Assembly: GCA_040772305.1 (NCBI GenBank)
Contig: JAXGYK010000003.1
Span: 62,001-126,000, forward strand
Reading direction: 5' to 3'
Source: Mesolinea sp040772305
GTDB lineage: Bacteria; Chloroflexota; Anaerolineae; Anaerolineales; Anaerolineaceae
Length of the DNA stretch: 64,000 nt
Every line of letters starts with the position of its first letter. Positions within the stretch are counted from its first letter, which is position 1. Below the pieces are notes generated by a model, which did not search any database, was not told the DNA's origin, and was given only the letters and a program-made list of their open reading frames with translations. Made by a program: the position numbers and the translations under genes. Shown piece after piece: positions 9,164-17,378 of this stretch.

Positions 9164-10285
9164 TTAGGTTAACAATTCTCTAGCCTGGCCTCTAAGGTGA
9201 TGAGCCAGCACATGGTATCCACTCCAATCGCCGAGTTGCACAGAGATCAAGTCCAGGAAGATAGGAGGGGCGAACCTGATTTTAGCATGGAGATCAGGAT
9301 TATTCTTCAGGAGGAATTGCCATGGGGAGGCTCGGCTAAGCGCTGAATGCTTCCTGACCACATTGTAGTAATAGAGATAATTCATGGCCTCAAAGAAGAA
9401 AGCCTTGGGCGAAGGGATGGATAAGAGACGAGGGATGTAAAACTCCTCATCATCCGTGCGGTGAGATCGTTCGACATGCGCATTCTCCTGAGGGGAGCCC
9501 TTATGGTTCTGGATGAATGAACAGCCAAAAGACGCGAGCAGCTTTCTTAGTTCGCTGACCTTGAGCCAGGAGCGTCCCCCGAATTCCTCACCATGATCTA
9601 CGGTGAAGACAATCGGGACAGAGACATTATGCGATCTGAGCCAGGAGAGAACCCAGAGGAAGAACATCAGCCCATTGTTCCAGTTGCGCTCATAGGAATA
9701 GGCAATCAGCTTGAAACGGGAGTTCACATCGATAGCAGACCACTGATAAAGGGGCAGATTGCGGGCATAGTGGTGTTGAATTTGCTCCATGGAAAGCGCT
9801 TTTTGGTCGACTATGTACTTGAGGTCAATCTGGACAATCTCAAAAGCTTTGGCCTGATACCAATCCACGAAAGGTCGTTCACCTTTCTTCTGAGATTTAT
9901 GAACTGCTAATTTGGCCAGGTTCCGTCTGAGGATATTGCGGATGGTGTGCTGGGAAAGCACTATCCCATCCGCTTCTTCCAGTTCCTCCTTTAATCGCAG
10001 AGGGCCATAGCGGGTCTGCCTGCGCAGAGCCAGAACCCGTTCCTCCAACTCAGCCCCCGTTTTGTTGGCAACTCGCTTTGGCGCCTTGCTCTGATCCTTC
10101 AGGCTTCCTGCGGCTTTTTTACTTAGCGCTTTGTACACCGTCGCCCTGGTAACGTTCAGGATACGGGCTGTTCGGGATACATTCCCGGATTGGGCTTTGT
10201 GAACCTGCAGGATCGCTCGCCGTGCTGCTTCCGGACTGATCTGCCTCAGTTCTCGGTAGTCTAAGTGGGTGATATCTTTGATCAA
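9164..10285 (-). CDS. IS481/IS3-type DDE transposase
   Basis: The protein of 373 residues has an N-terminal helix-turn-helix (about residues 18-60, with SRTARILNVTRATVYKAL) and an integrase-type catalytic core. Catalytic acidic residues are visible in EIVQIDLKYI (first Asp), VFTVDHGEEFGG (second Asp) and ENAHVERSHRTDDEEF (Glu). The length is normal and no frameshift is seen, so it may be active. A 14-bp direct repeat of part of its 3' end (9182-9195) recurs upstream at 10396-10409. Element ends and target duplication were not resolved. Confidence 0.87.
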   Translation of the reverse strand: MIKDITHLDYRELRQISPEAARRAILQVHKAQSGNVSRTARILNVTRATVYKALSKKAAGSLKDQSKAPKRVANKTGAELEERVLALRRQTRYGPLRLKEELEEADGIVLSQHTIRNILRRNLAKLAVHKSQKKGERPFVDWYQAKAFEIVQIDLKYIVDQKALSMEQIQHHYARNLPLYQWSAIDVNSRFKLIAYSYERNWNNGLMFFLWVLSWLRSHNVSVPIVFTVDHGEEFGGRSWLKVSELRKLLASFGCSFIQNHKGSPQENAHVERSHRTDDEEFYIPRLLSIPSPKAFFFEAMNYLYYYNVVRKHSALSRASPWQFLLKNNPDLHAKIRFAPPIFLDLISVQLGDWSGYHVLAHHLRGQARELLT

Positions 10286-10503
10286 TATATACCTCGATGT
10301 CTCTATATCCTATCCCCCATAATTCCAGACATCGATCTCTGTACCCCAGGTAATTCCAGTTCATAAACTGTATACTATGTGCTGACCCCCTCACAAGCCT
10401 GGCCTCTAAAGTATTGACAGCACCTCAATAAGACATTAAACTAGGTGATATAGAAATTCCTTAACTTGTTATGTCTGGTTTAAATTTTTATGAATTCGTC
10501 AAG

Positions 10504-10539
10504 CCCTGATCCAAGCACTCACCAAAGTTACTATCAGGG
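10504..10539. promoter_or_regulatory. Inverted repeat upstream of the frl-type operon
   Basis: CCCTGAT (10504-10510) and ATCAGGG (10533-10539) form an inverted repeat 30 bases before the first gene of the operon. It could be an operator for one of the two GntR regulators or a weak hairpin in the mRNA leader. No strong -10/-35 pair is obvious around it. Confidence 0.3.
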
Positions 10540-10568
10540 AACAAAATCTAAACAAACGGAGGAATTAT

Positions 10569-11396
10569 ATGAAGTCATGCATGTTTACAGCTGGTTTTTC
10601 GCGCTACCCACTGGAGGAAGCGTATAAGGCCGCAAAAGAATCAGGCTTTGATGCCATTGAGATTGGCGGGTTCCGTCCCCATGCCCACACCTGGGATATT
10701 TTGGACGGTCTGGGAGACGTAATCAAGGGCTATTCCAAGAAGTATGGCCTGCCGGTCGTCAGTTATGCCCCGGAAAACACTGGCTCCCCCCATAGCCTGG
10801 TCTTTGAAGACCCCAAGCTGAATGCCGATAGCCTGGAGTATTTCAAGCGCACGCTGGATGCTGCCAAGGCAATAGATTCGGAATACTGCATGTTTGCCTG
10901 CAATCATCCCGGATACGGGCGACGCGAGCGCGATGTGCGCAAACTCTTCATCGATAACATCAAAGAACTGGGTAAATATGCCCAAAATATCGGCCAAACC
11001 ATCATTCTGGAACCCGTAACACCCTATGAGGGAACAATTTTGGTCTCCAGCGATGACCTGGCCTGGGCCCTGGAAGAAGTGAACAACCCGCGTGTGAAAG
11101 CCATGCTCGACCTGGCCTGCCCCATTACCAATGCCGAGCCAACCATCGACTACTTCACGAAGTGCGGCCCCGAGAACATCGTCCATATTCACTTTATCGA
11201 CAGCACCCCTGACAGCGAAGATCATTTGATCCCTGGTGACGGCGCCATTGATTTTGAGGGCACGATGCGAATGCTCAAGCAAGTAGGCTACGACGGTTAC
11301 CTTAGCCTGGAACTGTTCAGCCGCTATATTAATGAGCCGTACTACGCTGCAAAACGCGGCGCCGATATCATTAATGGATTAATTAAAGGGGCATAA
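10569..11396 (+). CDS. FrlC-like sugar epimerase (TIM barrel), paralog 1
   Basis: This 275-residue protein belongs to the xylose isomerase-like TIM-barrel (AP endonuclease 2) superfamily and resembles FrlC, the fructoselysine 3-epimerase. The metal-binding set is recognisable: Glu in ILEPVTPYEG, Asp in AMLDLACP, His in VHIHFIDS and Glu in LSLELFSR. The N-terminus (CMFTAGFSRYPLEEA) matches the FrlC pattern of MFT.G..R.P.E.A. GGAGG precedes the ATG by 6 nt. It is the first gene of the operon, and the next gene begins directly after its stop codon. Because two other FrlC-like proteins are encoded downstream, it probably acts on a different ketosamine or phosphorylated isomer. Confidence 0.82.
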   Translation: MKSCMFTAGFSRYPLEEAYKAAKESGFDAIEIGGFRPHAHTWDILDGLGDVIKGYSKKYGLPVVSYAPENTGSPHSLVFEDPKLNADSLEYFKRTLDAAKAIDSEYCMFACNHPGYGRRERDVRKLFIDNIKELGKYAQNIGQTIILEPVTPYEGTILVSSDDLAWALEEVNNPRVKAMLDLACPITNAEPTIDYFTKCGPENIVHIHFIDSTPDSEDHLIPGDGAIDFEGTMRMLKQVGYDGYLSLELFSRYINEPYYAAKRGADIINGLIKGA

Positions 11397-12290
11397 ATGG
11401 ACTTTAAAATCACACGCGATGAATTGTTCAAGTGGTGCAGTATTCCTTATCAAGAAATTGAGGGCCACCCGGATTTAAAGTGTAAGCTGGCTCTCTACGA
11501 GAACCGCGAAGTGATGATGAAAGCGGTTGGCAACCTGATGACCGATGAGGTGATCGAGAATAACGCCAAGGGCCTGCCCACGCGCTGGATTCTTCCTGCG
11601 GGCCCGATGGATGAGTACGACACCTTCATTGCCCGCGTAAATGCCGAACGCATCAACCTGGACAACCTGTACATCTTCCATATGGATGAATTTTTGGACT
11701 GGGAGTGCCGCCCCTACCCTATTGGCGACACCTACGAGAGCCTGGAAGGCACCATGATAGCTGGTTTTTACGACCGCATTGACCCCGAGCTCGCCATCCC
11801 CATGGAAAACCGCTTCTGGCCGCGGGTATCCGACATGGATGCCGTGGATAAGAAAATCGAAGAGATGGGCGGAATTGATACCGTATGGTGCGGGGTAGGC
11901 GCGCGCGGACTGATTGCCTTTAATGAGGCGCCGCGTATGTACCACCATCGGATCTCCATCGAGGATTACAAGCAGTCCAAAACCCGCATTGTAGCCATTA
12001 ATCCGGATACCATCGTGGCCCTTTCGGAACGCACTTTTGGAACCAACTACGACCGCGTACCGCCGCTTTCTGTGACGATTGGCTTCAAGTCAATTTTGAG
12101 CGCCAAGCGGGCAGTATTCATGGTGGCGACTGGCTCCTGGAAGCAGACCTCTGTGCGTGTGGCTCTGTTCAGCGATGAGACCCTGGAATTCCCGGTAACC
12201 TTGCTGACAAAGTATGTTCCTGAATGCATTATGTATACTGACGTTCGCACCCTGGACCACCCGATGTCCTACGAAATCCGCGGCTGGTGA
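11397..12290 (+). CDS. NagB-like sugar isomerase/deaminase fold protein with altered active site
   Basis: The 297-residue protein has the glucosamine-6-phosphate deaminase (NagB) layout: the phosphate-binding region LPAGPMDEY, the IFHMDEFLD block (Asp97, equivalent to NagB Asp72) and the CGVGARGLIAFNE block. In canonical NagB the last block reads DGHIAFNE; here the catalytic Asp141 and ring-opening His143 equivalents are Arg170 and Leu172, while the Glu148 equivalent (Glu177) is kept. A classical deaminase reaction is therefore doubtful. It is translationally adjacent to the epimerase gene and precedes a SIS-domain deglycase-like gene, so it likely handles an aminated or glycated sugar phosphate in the same pathway. 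The exact reaction is unknown. Confidence 0.78.
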   Translation: MDFKITRDELFKWCSIPYQEIEGHPDLKCKLALYENREVMMKAVGNLMTDEVIENNAKGLPTRWILPAGPMDEYDTFIARVNAERINLDNLYIFHMDEFLDWECRPYPIGDTYESLEGTMIAGFYDRIDPELAIPMENRFWPRVSDMDAVDKKIEEMGGIDTVWCGVGARGLIAFNEAPRMYHHRISIEDYKQSKTRIVAINPDTIVALSERTFGTNYDRVPPLSVTIGFKSILSAKRAVFMVATGSWKQTSVRVALFSDETLEFPVTLLTKYVPECIMYTDVRTLDHPMSYEIRGW

Positions 12291-12311
12291 CCTTTAATAA
12301 GGAGTACGCTA

Positions 12312-13424
12312 ATGTTCAATAAAGAGCGCCAGGAAACTATGGCAAGCTATGTTAAAGAAGGTCCGGAGCGTATCCGCAGCCTGGTGGCAAAAAGGGAAGA
12401 GCTGACCGGCGAGCTGGTGAAACGCTTCTTGGAACGTCCTTATGACACCATTTGGATCGTTGCTTCGGGGTCTTCGTTTAATGCTTCGCTATGCAGCCGT
12501 TATTACCTGCGCAATATGCTGGGCGTAGAAGTTAAGGTGGTAAGCCCAGGTATTTTTGCCGCTTACGAAACCCCGTTGCGGGAAAATGAATTTTTGTTTT
12601 TCATCAGCCAATCCGGATACAGCACCAATACAATCGCTGCCCTGGATAAAGCCCGGGAGATGGGACGCGAAGCCATCTGCCTGACCGGTAACGTCGAGGC
12701 GGATGTTAAGAATCACAGCGATTTAGTGGTGGACTATGGCGTGGGACAGGAAAAAGTGGGGTACGTAACCCTGGGAGTAACCAGTCTGGTTACCTTTTTG
12801 ACCCTCTTCGCCATCGAAGCTGCCCAAAAGAGCGGCCGCATCAAGGCCCAAGAGGCCAATGCTTGCTTTGATGAAGTCCTCAAGGCGGCTGATTTTAATG
12901 AAAGCACCCAAGAAGCAACCTACAAGTTTATCCAGAAACACTATAAGGCCTTCACAGCGATGGACCGCGTCTTTTTAAGCGGCAGCGGAAGCTCTTATGG
13001 CGTGGCAATGGAAGGTTCTTTGAAGCTCTCGGAGACCGTGCAGGTAATGACTATCTGCTACGATACCGAGGAATTCCTGCATGGGCCGGCCTTGCAGCTT
13101 ACGCCCAACCACACAGTCTTCCTGGTGGACAGCGGCGATGAAAACAGCGAGCGGGTGCATCGCATCTATGCTGCTGTGCGTTCGGTAACCGACCGAGCCT
13201 TCTTGCTCACCCCCACCAAAGGGCCCGACGATGACGAAAATGTCCTGGTTTTAAAGAAGGCCCCGCGGGAGGAACTGACAGCCCTGGTTTACCTGCCTTT
13301 CTTCCAATTACTGGCTTACCAGATCACCGAAGATATGCAGCTCTGGACCAAGCACCCCTTGTATAACATTTATAAAAAGATGATTGACTCTAAAACCGCA
13401 AATTATGTGGACGTAGAGTGCTAA
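12312..13424 (+). CDS. SIS-domain GlmS-like protein, probable ketosamine-6-phosphate deglycase
   Basis: The 370-residue protein consists of two SIS domains, like the isomerase half of GlmS but without the glutaminase domain. Typical sugar-phosphate motifs are visible: VASGSSFNAS, SQSGYSTNT and SGSGSSYGVAMEGSLKLSE, followed by EEFLHGPAL, which in this family carries the catalytic Glu and His. Salmonella GfrE/GfrF and Bacillus FrlB-type deglycases share this architecture. In this operon, cleavage of a 6-phosphorylated glycated amine to sugar phosphate plus amine is the likely role. AGGAG precedes the ATG. A second, FrlB-like SIS gene lies at 20085. Confidence 0.8.
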   Translation: MFNKERQETMASYVKEGPERIRSLVAKREELTGELVKRFLERPYDTIWIVASGSSFNASLCSRYYLRNMLGVEVKVVSPGIFAAYETPLRENEFLFFISQSGYSTNTIAALDKAREMGREAICLTGNVEADVKNHSDLVVDYGVGQEKVGYVTLGVTSLVTFLTLFAIEAAQKSGRIKAQEANACFDEVLKAADFNESTQEATYKFIQKHYKAFTAMDRVFLSGSGSSYGVAMEGSLKLSETVQVMTICYDTEEFLHGPALQLTPNHTVFLVDSGDENSERVHRIYAAVRSVTDRAFLLTPTKGPDDDENVLVLKKAPREELTALVYLPFFQLLAYQITEDMQLWTKHPLYNIYKKMIDSKTANYVDVEC

Positions 13425-13438
13425 AGGAGAGGAGGAAT

Positions 13439-14368
13439 ATGGATCATAAAGTAATCGTATTAAATAGTCATGGTGTAGGGCAATTCTGCCGGATTAAGCG
13501 CCTGCCTGTTTTGGGTGAAAGCTTGCGTGCCTGGGACTGGCATATCCCCAATGACGGAGGGAAGGGCTCGAATGTTTCGGTAGCTTTAGGGCGCCTGGGG
13601 ATCAACACGGCTATTGTTACCAAAGTGGGTAATGACGCCTGGGGCGACTTGGGTGAAAAGTGGATGAGCGATGCTGGTGTGGACTGCAGCTTTTTATACC
13701 GCAGCGATGATGTGTCTACCGGAACCGGACTGGTGATGATCGATGATGAAGGCAACAATACCATTATCGACGGGGAAGGCAGCGGCAGGTTCCTTACACC
13801 CGAAGAAGTGATTGGCGCAATCGACGGCATTGCCGGAGCAACCCATTTGATCACTGGTTTTGAAATCCCGGAGAAGCTGGCAATTTTAGGTCTTAAACAT
13901 GCCAAAGAAAAGGGAATGATTACGGTCCTGAACCCCAGCCCGCTCCCTGAGGAAGATTATGATGACCTTTCCTTTGTCGACTACCTCTTTGTGAACGAGT
14001 TGGAAGGCCGCACTCTGCTGCACGAGGACGAGGATATTGACGACGAAACAATCTTAAGGGAACTTCATGAGCACCTGGGTGTTAAAACTACTGTGATGAC
14101 CCTGGGCAAAAATGGGTATTGTTTCCTGGAAGATGGGCACTATGTGGTGAAACCCGGCATCAAAGTGGATAATGTTAAAACCACTGCCGGCGCTGGCGAT
14201 GGCTTTTTGGCCGCCACGATGGCACAGCTCATCAAAGGCAAGAGTTTGGACGAAGCCTGCGATTGGGCCCAGTACTATGCTGCCCTGTCAATTACCTACC
14301 CAGACACGATGCCCGGCTATCGTTACCCGGAAGAAGTGGAAGCGTTTAAGAAAAAGTATTTGCCCTAA
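13439..14368 (+). CDS. PfkB/ribokinase family sugar kinase, paralog A
   Basis: The protein of about 309 residues has the ribokinase fold: an N-terminal substrate-binding NDGGKGSNVSVALGRLG motif and the C-terminal TTAGAGDGF motif with the catalytic Asp. It is closely similar to the kinase at 18453 (shared HGVGQ, RLPVLGESLRAW and HIP.DGGKG blocks), so the two arose by duplication. I chose the ATG at 13439, directly after AGGAGAGGAGGA; an upstream in-frame ATG overlaps the preceding gene. The substrate is probably a sugar or ketosamine other than that of the FrlD-like kinases. Confidence 0.85.
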   Translation: MDHKVIVLNSHGVGQFCRIKRLPVLGESLRAWDWHIPNDGGKGSNVSVALGRLGINTAIVTKVGNDAWGDLGEKWMSDAGVDCSFLYRSDDVSTGTGLVMIDDEGNNTIIDGEGSGRFLTPEEVIGAIDGIAGATHLITGFEIPEKLAILGLKHAKEKGMITVLNPSPLPEEDYDDLSFVDYLFVNELEGRTLLHEDEDIDDETILRELHEHLGVKTTVMTLGKNGYCFLEDGHYVVKPGIKVDNVKTTAGAGDGFLAATMAQLIKGKSLDEACDWAQYYAALSITYPDTMPGYRYPEEVEAFKKKYLP

Positions 14369-14370
14369 CG

Positions 14371-14940
14371 ATGTTTAACGGAGATTTGGATCCTAACATT
14401 TTCATCTATATTGCTGTGGTTGCAGCAATTGTCGTGATTATGCAGCAAATAAAAACCAATAAAAAAACCAACGCTTTGCAAAACGAAAGCCTTGAGAAGC
14501 TGAATAAGCGTTCCGAAAAACCGGTCGTGCTCAACAACGCGAATGAGCGTATATTGGTTTACGGAATCATGCTTTTTATGGCCTCGATGATGGTTTTTTT
14601 GCCTGATTCAACACCCTATCAGTGGATCAGGAGCTTTGGGATTATTATGCTGGGCGCAGGCATCAGCCTGATGTTATCCATTCCAACGCGTAATGTAGTG
14701 CGTTTTTATAAGCGCGACTTTCTGTTTATGGGACATGTTTTCCGGTATAAGGACGTTCAAAAAGTAGCTGTAGTAAAAAATCGCTTTCAGAACGGCAAGG
14801 TCATCATGGCCGATGGTTCTGAGATTATCATGTGGAAGGGAGCTTTAGAAGCTTTAAAAAAGAGAGTTACCGGCTTCTACAACAAGCAAGATGTGGATCG
14901 TATATCCCAACCCGAAAAGAAAGGAGGTGGGACTGACTAA
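14371..14940 (+). CDS. Small membrane protein of unknown function inside the frl-type operon
   Basis: The 189-residue protein has one membrane helix at the N-terminus (IFIYIAVVAAIVVIMQQI), two more in the middle (ILVYGIMLFMASMMVFL and FGIIMLGAGISLMLSI) and a soluble C-terminal part of about 70 residues. I do not recognise the family. It begins two bases after the kinase stop codon and precedes the permease gene by 62 bases, so it is almost certainly co-expressed with the catabolic genes. A role in sensing or assisting transport would fit its position, but nothing in the sequence proves it. Confidence 0.7.
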   Translation: MFNGDLDPNIFIYIAVVAAIVVIMQQIKTNKKTNALQNESLEKLNKRSEKPVVLNNANERILVYGIMLFMASMMVFLPDSTPYQWIRSFGIIMLGAGISLMLSIPTRNVVRFYKRDFLFMGHVFRYKDVQKVAVVKNRFQNGKVIMADGSEIIMWKGALEALKKRVTGFYNKQDVDRISQPEKKGGGTD

Positions 14941-15002
14941 GACCTATTAAGCTTGTGTTTTATTGGATTTCTTTTAAAAGCTATTAATCTAAGGAGAAAA
15001 AA

Positions 15003-16379
15003 ATGTCCGAAAAGCAAGTAGAACAACATCAGGACCCCAATGGAGGACAAGCTTTAACCAGAAAGCTTAGCCTCGCAACGGTCGTTGCCATTAGTGTAGG
15101 AACCACGATTGGTTCCGGTATCTTTTCTTCCATTTCGGAAGTTGCCGGTGCTGCTGGCTCCCCCATTTTGGTGATTTTGTCCTTCGTGATTGGTGGCATA
15201 ATCATGATCCCTCAGAACATGCTTTATGCCGAAATCTCCACCGCATACCCGGATAACGGTGGTATGTTCGTGTACTTCAAAGAAGCTGGAAGCCGCCCGC
15301 TTGCTTTCCTGAGTGGTTGGATCAACTTCTTTGCGACCGACACCACGGGTATCGCAATTATGGCCTTGACCATTGCCAACTATGTCGCCTTCTTTACCCA
15401 TTGGGAAGGCCTGGCAGTCAAGATTACCGCTGTAGTTTTCATCCTCATTTTCATGGTTCTTCACATGGTGAGTGTTGAAGGCGGTGCCAAGTGGCAAAAC
15501 TTTATTACCGCAGTTAAAGTCCTGCCCTTCTTCATCATCATTGGTCTGGCATTGTTCCACGCTGACTTCAGCATGATCAATGCTAACCCCTATGAAGGCG
15601 CACCAACGGGCATTGTAGCCCTGTTAGCAGGTATTTCGGCCACCACCTGGTCGTTTGACGGTATGCAGAGTGCCACCGTTATTGCCGGTGAGGTCAAGGA
15701 TCCGGGCAAGAACATGCCAGTGGCAATGATCAGCACCGTGTTCTTCATTACTATCCTGTACTCCTTGCTGGCCACCTCAGCAACTGGTCTGATGACCGTA
15801 GATGAGCTCCGCCAGTCCAGCGCCCCAATCGCCGAAGCTGCTTCACGCATTCCGGCCATTGGTGATAAAGCCGGTACCTTTGTTGCCGTAATGGCAATCA
15901 TTGTTGTGATCGGTTCACTTTCGAGCCTGATCATGTTCCAGCCCCGTATGCAATACGCTATGGCCCGCGATGGTTTGTGGTGGGCAAAGTTCGGGGAAGT
16001 GCACCCCAAATGGGAGACTCCTGCTTTCTCGATCGTCGTGCAGTGCGGCGTTTCCCTGCTCTTTGTCTTCGGTACTGAAGTAGCAGACCTGCTAGGCTTC
16101 TTTACTTTTGCTTCGCTGCTGCGCAACACATTGCTGTTCTTCACACCCTTCATCTACCGCTCCCGCAACAAGGAAACCTACAATCCTTCCTACAAGATGC
16201 CCGCCTGGAAGTTCACAACCGTACTGGCAATTCTCTTCTCGCTCATTCTTCTGGTTTCGACCTTTGTTTGGGCACCTGGCCCGAGCCTGATTGCAACAGT
16301 GATTGCAGTTGCCACCGGTATGCCAGCGTACTACTACTTTGAGAAGAAGAACAATCCTCAGTATTTGAAGAAGGGTTAA
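15003..16379 (+). CDS. frlA: FrlA-like APC-family permease for glycated amino acids
   Basis: The 458-residue protein is an amino acid-polyamine-organocation permease with about twelve helices. It follows E. coli FrlA closely: SVGTTIGSGIF in the first helix, AEISTAYP and AGSRPLAFLSGW, HMVSVEGGA, LLAGISATTWSFDGM, GSLSSLIMFQPRMQYAMARD and, near the end, STFVWAPGP with ATGMPAYYYF. FrlA takes up fructoselysine and psicoselysine in E. coli. It is the only obvious importer in this operon, so all substrates of the pathway may enter here. AAGGAG precedes the ATG by 7 nt. Confidence 0.9.
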   Translation: MSEKQVEQHQDPNGGQALTRKLSLATVVAISVGTTIGSGIFSSISEVAGAAGSPILVILSFVIGGIIMIPQNMLYAEISTAYPDNGGMFVYFKEAGSRPLAFLSGWINFFATDTTGIAIMALTIANYVAFFTHWEGLAVKITAVVFILIFMVLHMVSVEGGAKWQNFITAVKVLPFFIIIGLALFHADFSMINANPYEGAPTGIVALLAGISATTWSFDGMQSATVIAGEVKDPGKNMPVAMISTVFFITILYSLLATSATGLMTVDELRQSSAPIAEAASRIPAIGDKAGTFVAVMAIIVVIGSLSSLIMFQPRMQYAMARDGLWWAKFGEVHPKWETPAFSIVVQCGVSLLFVFGTEVADLLGFFTFASLLRNTLLFFTPFIYRSRNKETYNPSYKMPAWKFTTVLAILFSLILLVSTFVWAPGPSLIATVIAVATGMPAYYYFEKKNNPQYLKKG

Positions 16380-16401
16380 TTAGTCCTGAAAGGAGACAAA
16401 G

Positions 16402-17304
16402 GTGAAAGAACGTTTATTCGAAGGTTTAGTTTCAGAGTTGATCACGCCATTTCATAAGGATGGGAGTATCGATTTCCCATTGCTTGGTGAGCTGATCGAT
16501 TTTCAACTGGCAAATGGTGTCGGTCACTTCTTTGTGAATGGCTTGGGTGGCGAAAGTCACGAACTGAGCTTTGAAGAACGCGTTGAAGTGCTTGAAACCT
16601 TTGTCGAACATTGTAAGGGCAAGGCCAAATTAATGGTCTGTGTATTTGTTTCAACTGTCTTTGAAGGCAAGCGCCTGATGGACATGTATGCTGGAAAAGG
16701 GGCGGATGCCTATTGCTTTACGGCTCCGCCTCTCTTTACCTATACGCAAGAAGGTCTCTACGACTTTACTTCACAGCTCTTGAAATATACCGAATTGCCC
16801 GCCTACATTTACAACTGCCGCGAAATGGGCACCCAATACTCACCCGAACTATTGGAGCGTCTGTGGAAAGACCACAGCAACCTGCGCGGCTACAAAGACG
16901 CTACCCGCGACTTCATCCATTATGTGCAGACCCTGATGCGCATCCCCGCCAAGGAATTCGAGTTCCTTGCCGGCTGTGATGCCACCATCGCACCAATGAT
17001 GATGATGGGAGCAGTTGGCTGTGTCTCGTTTATGGGTAATCCCTTCCCGCGCGAAACACAGAAGATTTGCGATCTGGCCAAAGCCGGCAAGTTCGAAGAG
17101 GCTATGCAAGCCCAATTTGACCTGCTGCGCCTGCGCAATATCCTTAAAAAGTCACAATTCAACGCTGCGTACATGTACGCCAGCGAAGCTACCGGCGCCC
17201 CGTATGCCAAACACTCACGGATGGTTCCTGACCAGGACTACGTGAGCGACGCAGTGAAGGAAGAATTACACGCCGAACTGCGAAGGCTGGGATACGACGC
17301 CTAA
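16402..17304 (+). CDS. DapA/NAL family class I aldolase or lyase
   Basis: The 300-residue protein belongs to the dihydrodipicolinate synthase/N-acetylneuraminate lyase family. The Schiff-base lysine is in RGYKDATRD, the conserved tyrosine in YIYNCRE, and the substrate loop GGESHELS replaces the common GTTGES. These proteins cleave or form pyruvate-containing compounds, but the altered loop leaves the substrate open. It starts with GTG at 16402, preceded by AAGGAG. Its place between permease and epimerase genes suggests it processes a breakdown product of a glycated compound. A strong intercistronic hairpin follows. Confidence 0.82.
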   Translation: MKERLFEGLVSELITPFHKDGSIDFPLLGELIDFQLANGVGHFFVNGLGGESHELSFEERVEVLETFVEHCKGKAKLMVCVFVSTVFEGKRLMDMYAGKGADAYCFTAPPLFTYTQEGLYDFTSQLLKYTELPAYIYNCREMGTQYSPELLERLWKDHSNLRGYKDATRDFIHYVQTLMRIPAKEFEFLAGCDATIAPMMMMGAVGCVSFMGNPFPRETQKICDLAKAGKFEEAMQAQFDLLRLRNILKKSQFNAAYMYASEATGAPYAKHSRMVPDQDYVSDAVKEELHAELRRLGYDA

Positions 17305-17327
17305 GCTAGATCGTCAAAAATAATGGA

Positions 17328-17362
17328 AAGAGGTACCGCTGAATGACTAAACGGTACCTCTT
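17328..17362 (+). other. Intercistronic stem-loop
   Basis: AAGAGGTACCG and CGGTACCTCTT form a perfect 11-bp stem with a 13-base loop between the lyase and epimerase genes. No T tract follows; instead the ribosome site AAGGAGGG of the next gene starts a few bases downstream. It may protect mRNA ends, mark RNA processing or reduce translation of the downstream gene. Confidence 0.55.
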
Positions 17363-17378
17363 CTAAAAAGGAGGGAAA

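Noticed and set aside
9100..10430. Exact ends of the IS481-type element at 9164-10285
   Set aside because: Several weak inverted repeats were tried (for example TGTTCTCAG against TGTCTGGAATT), but none was convincing, so no element borders are given.
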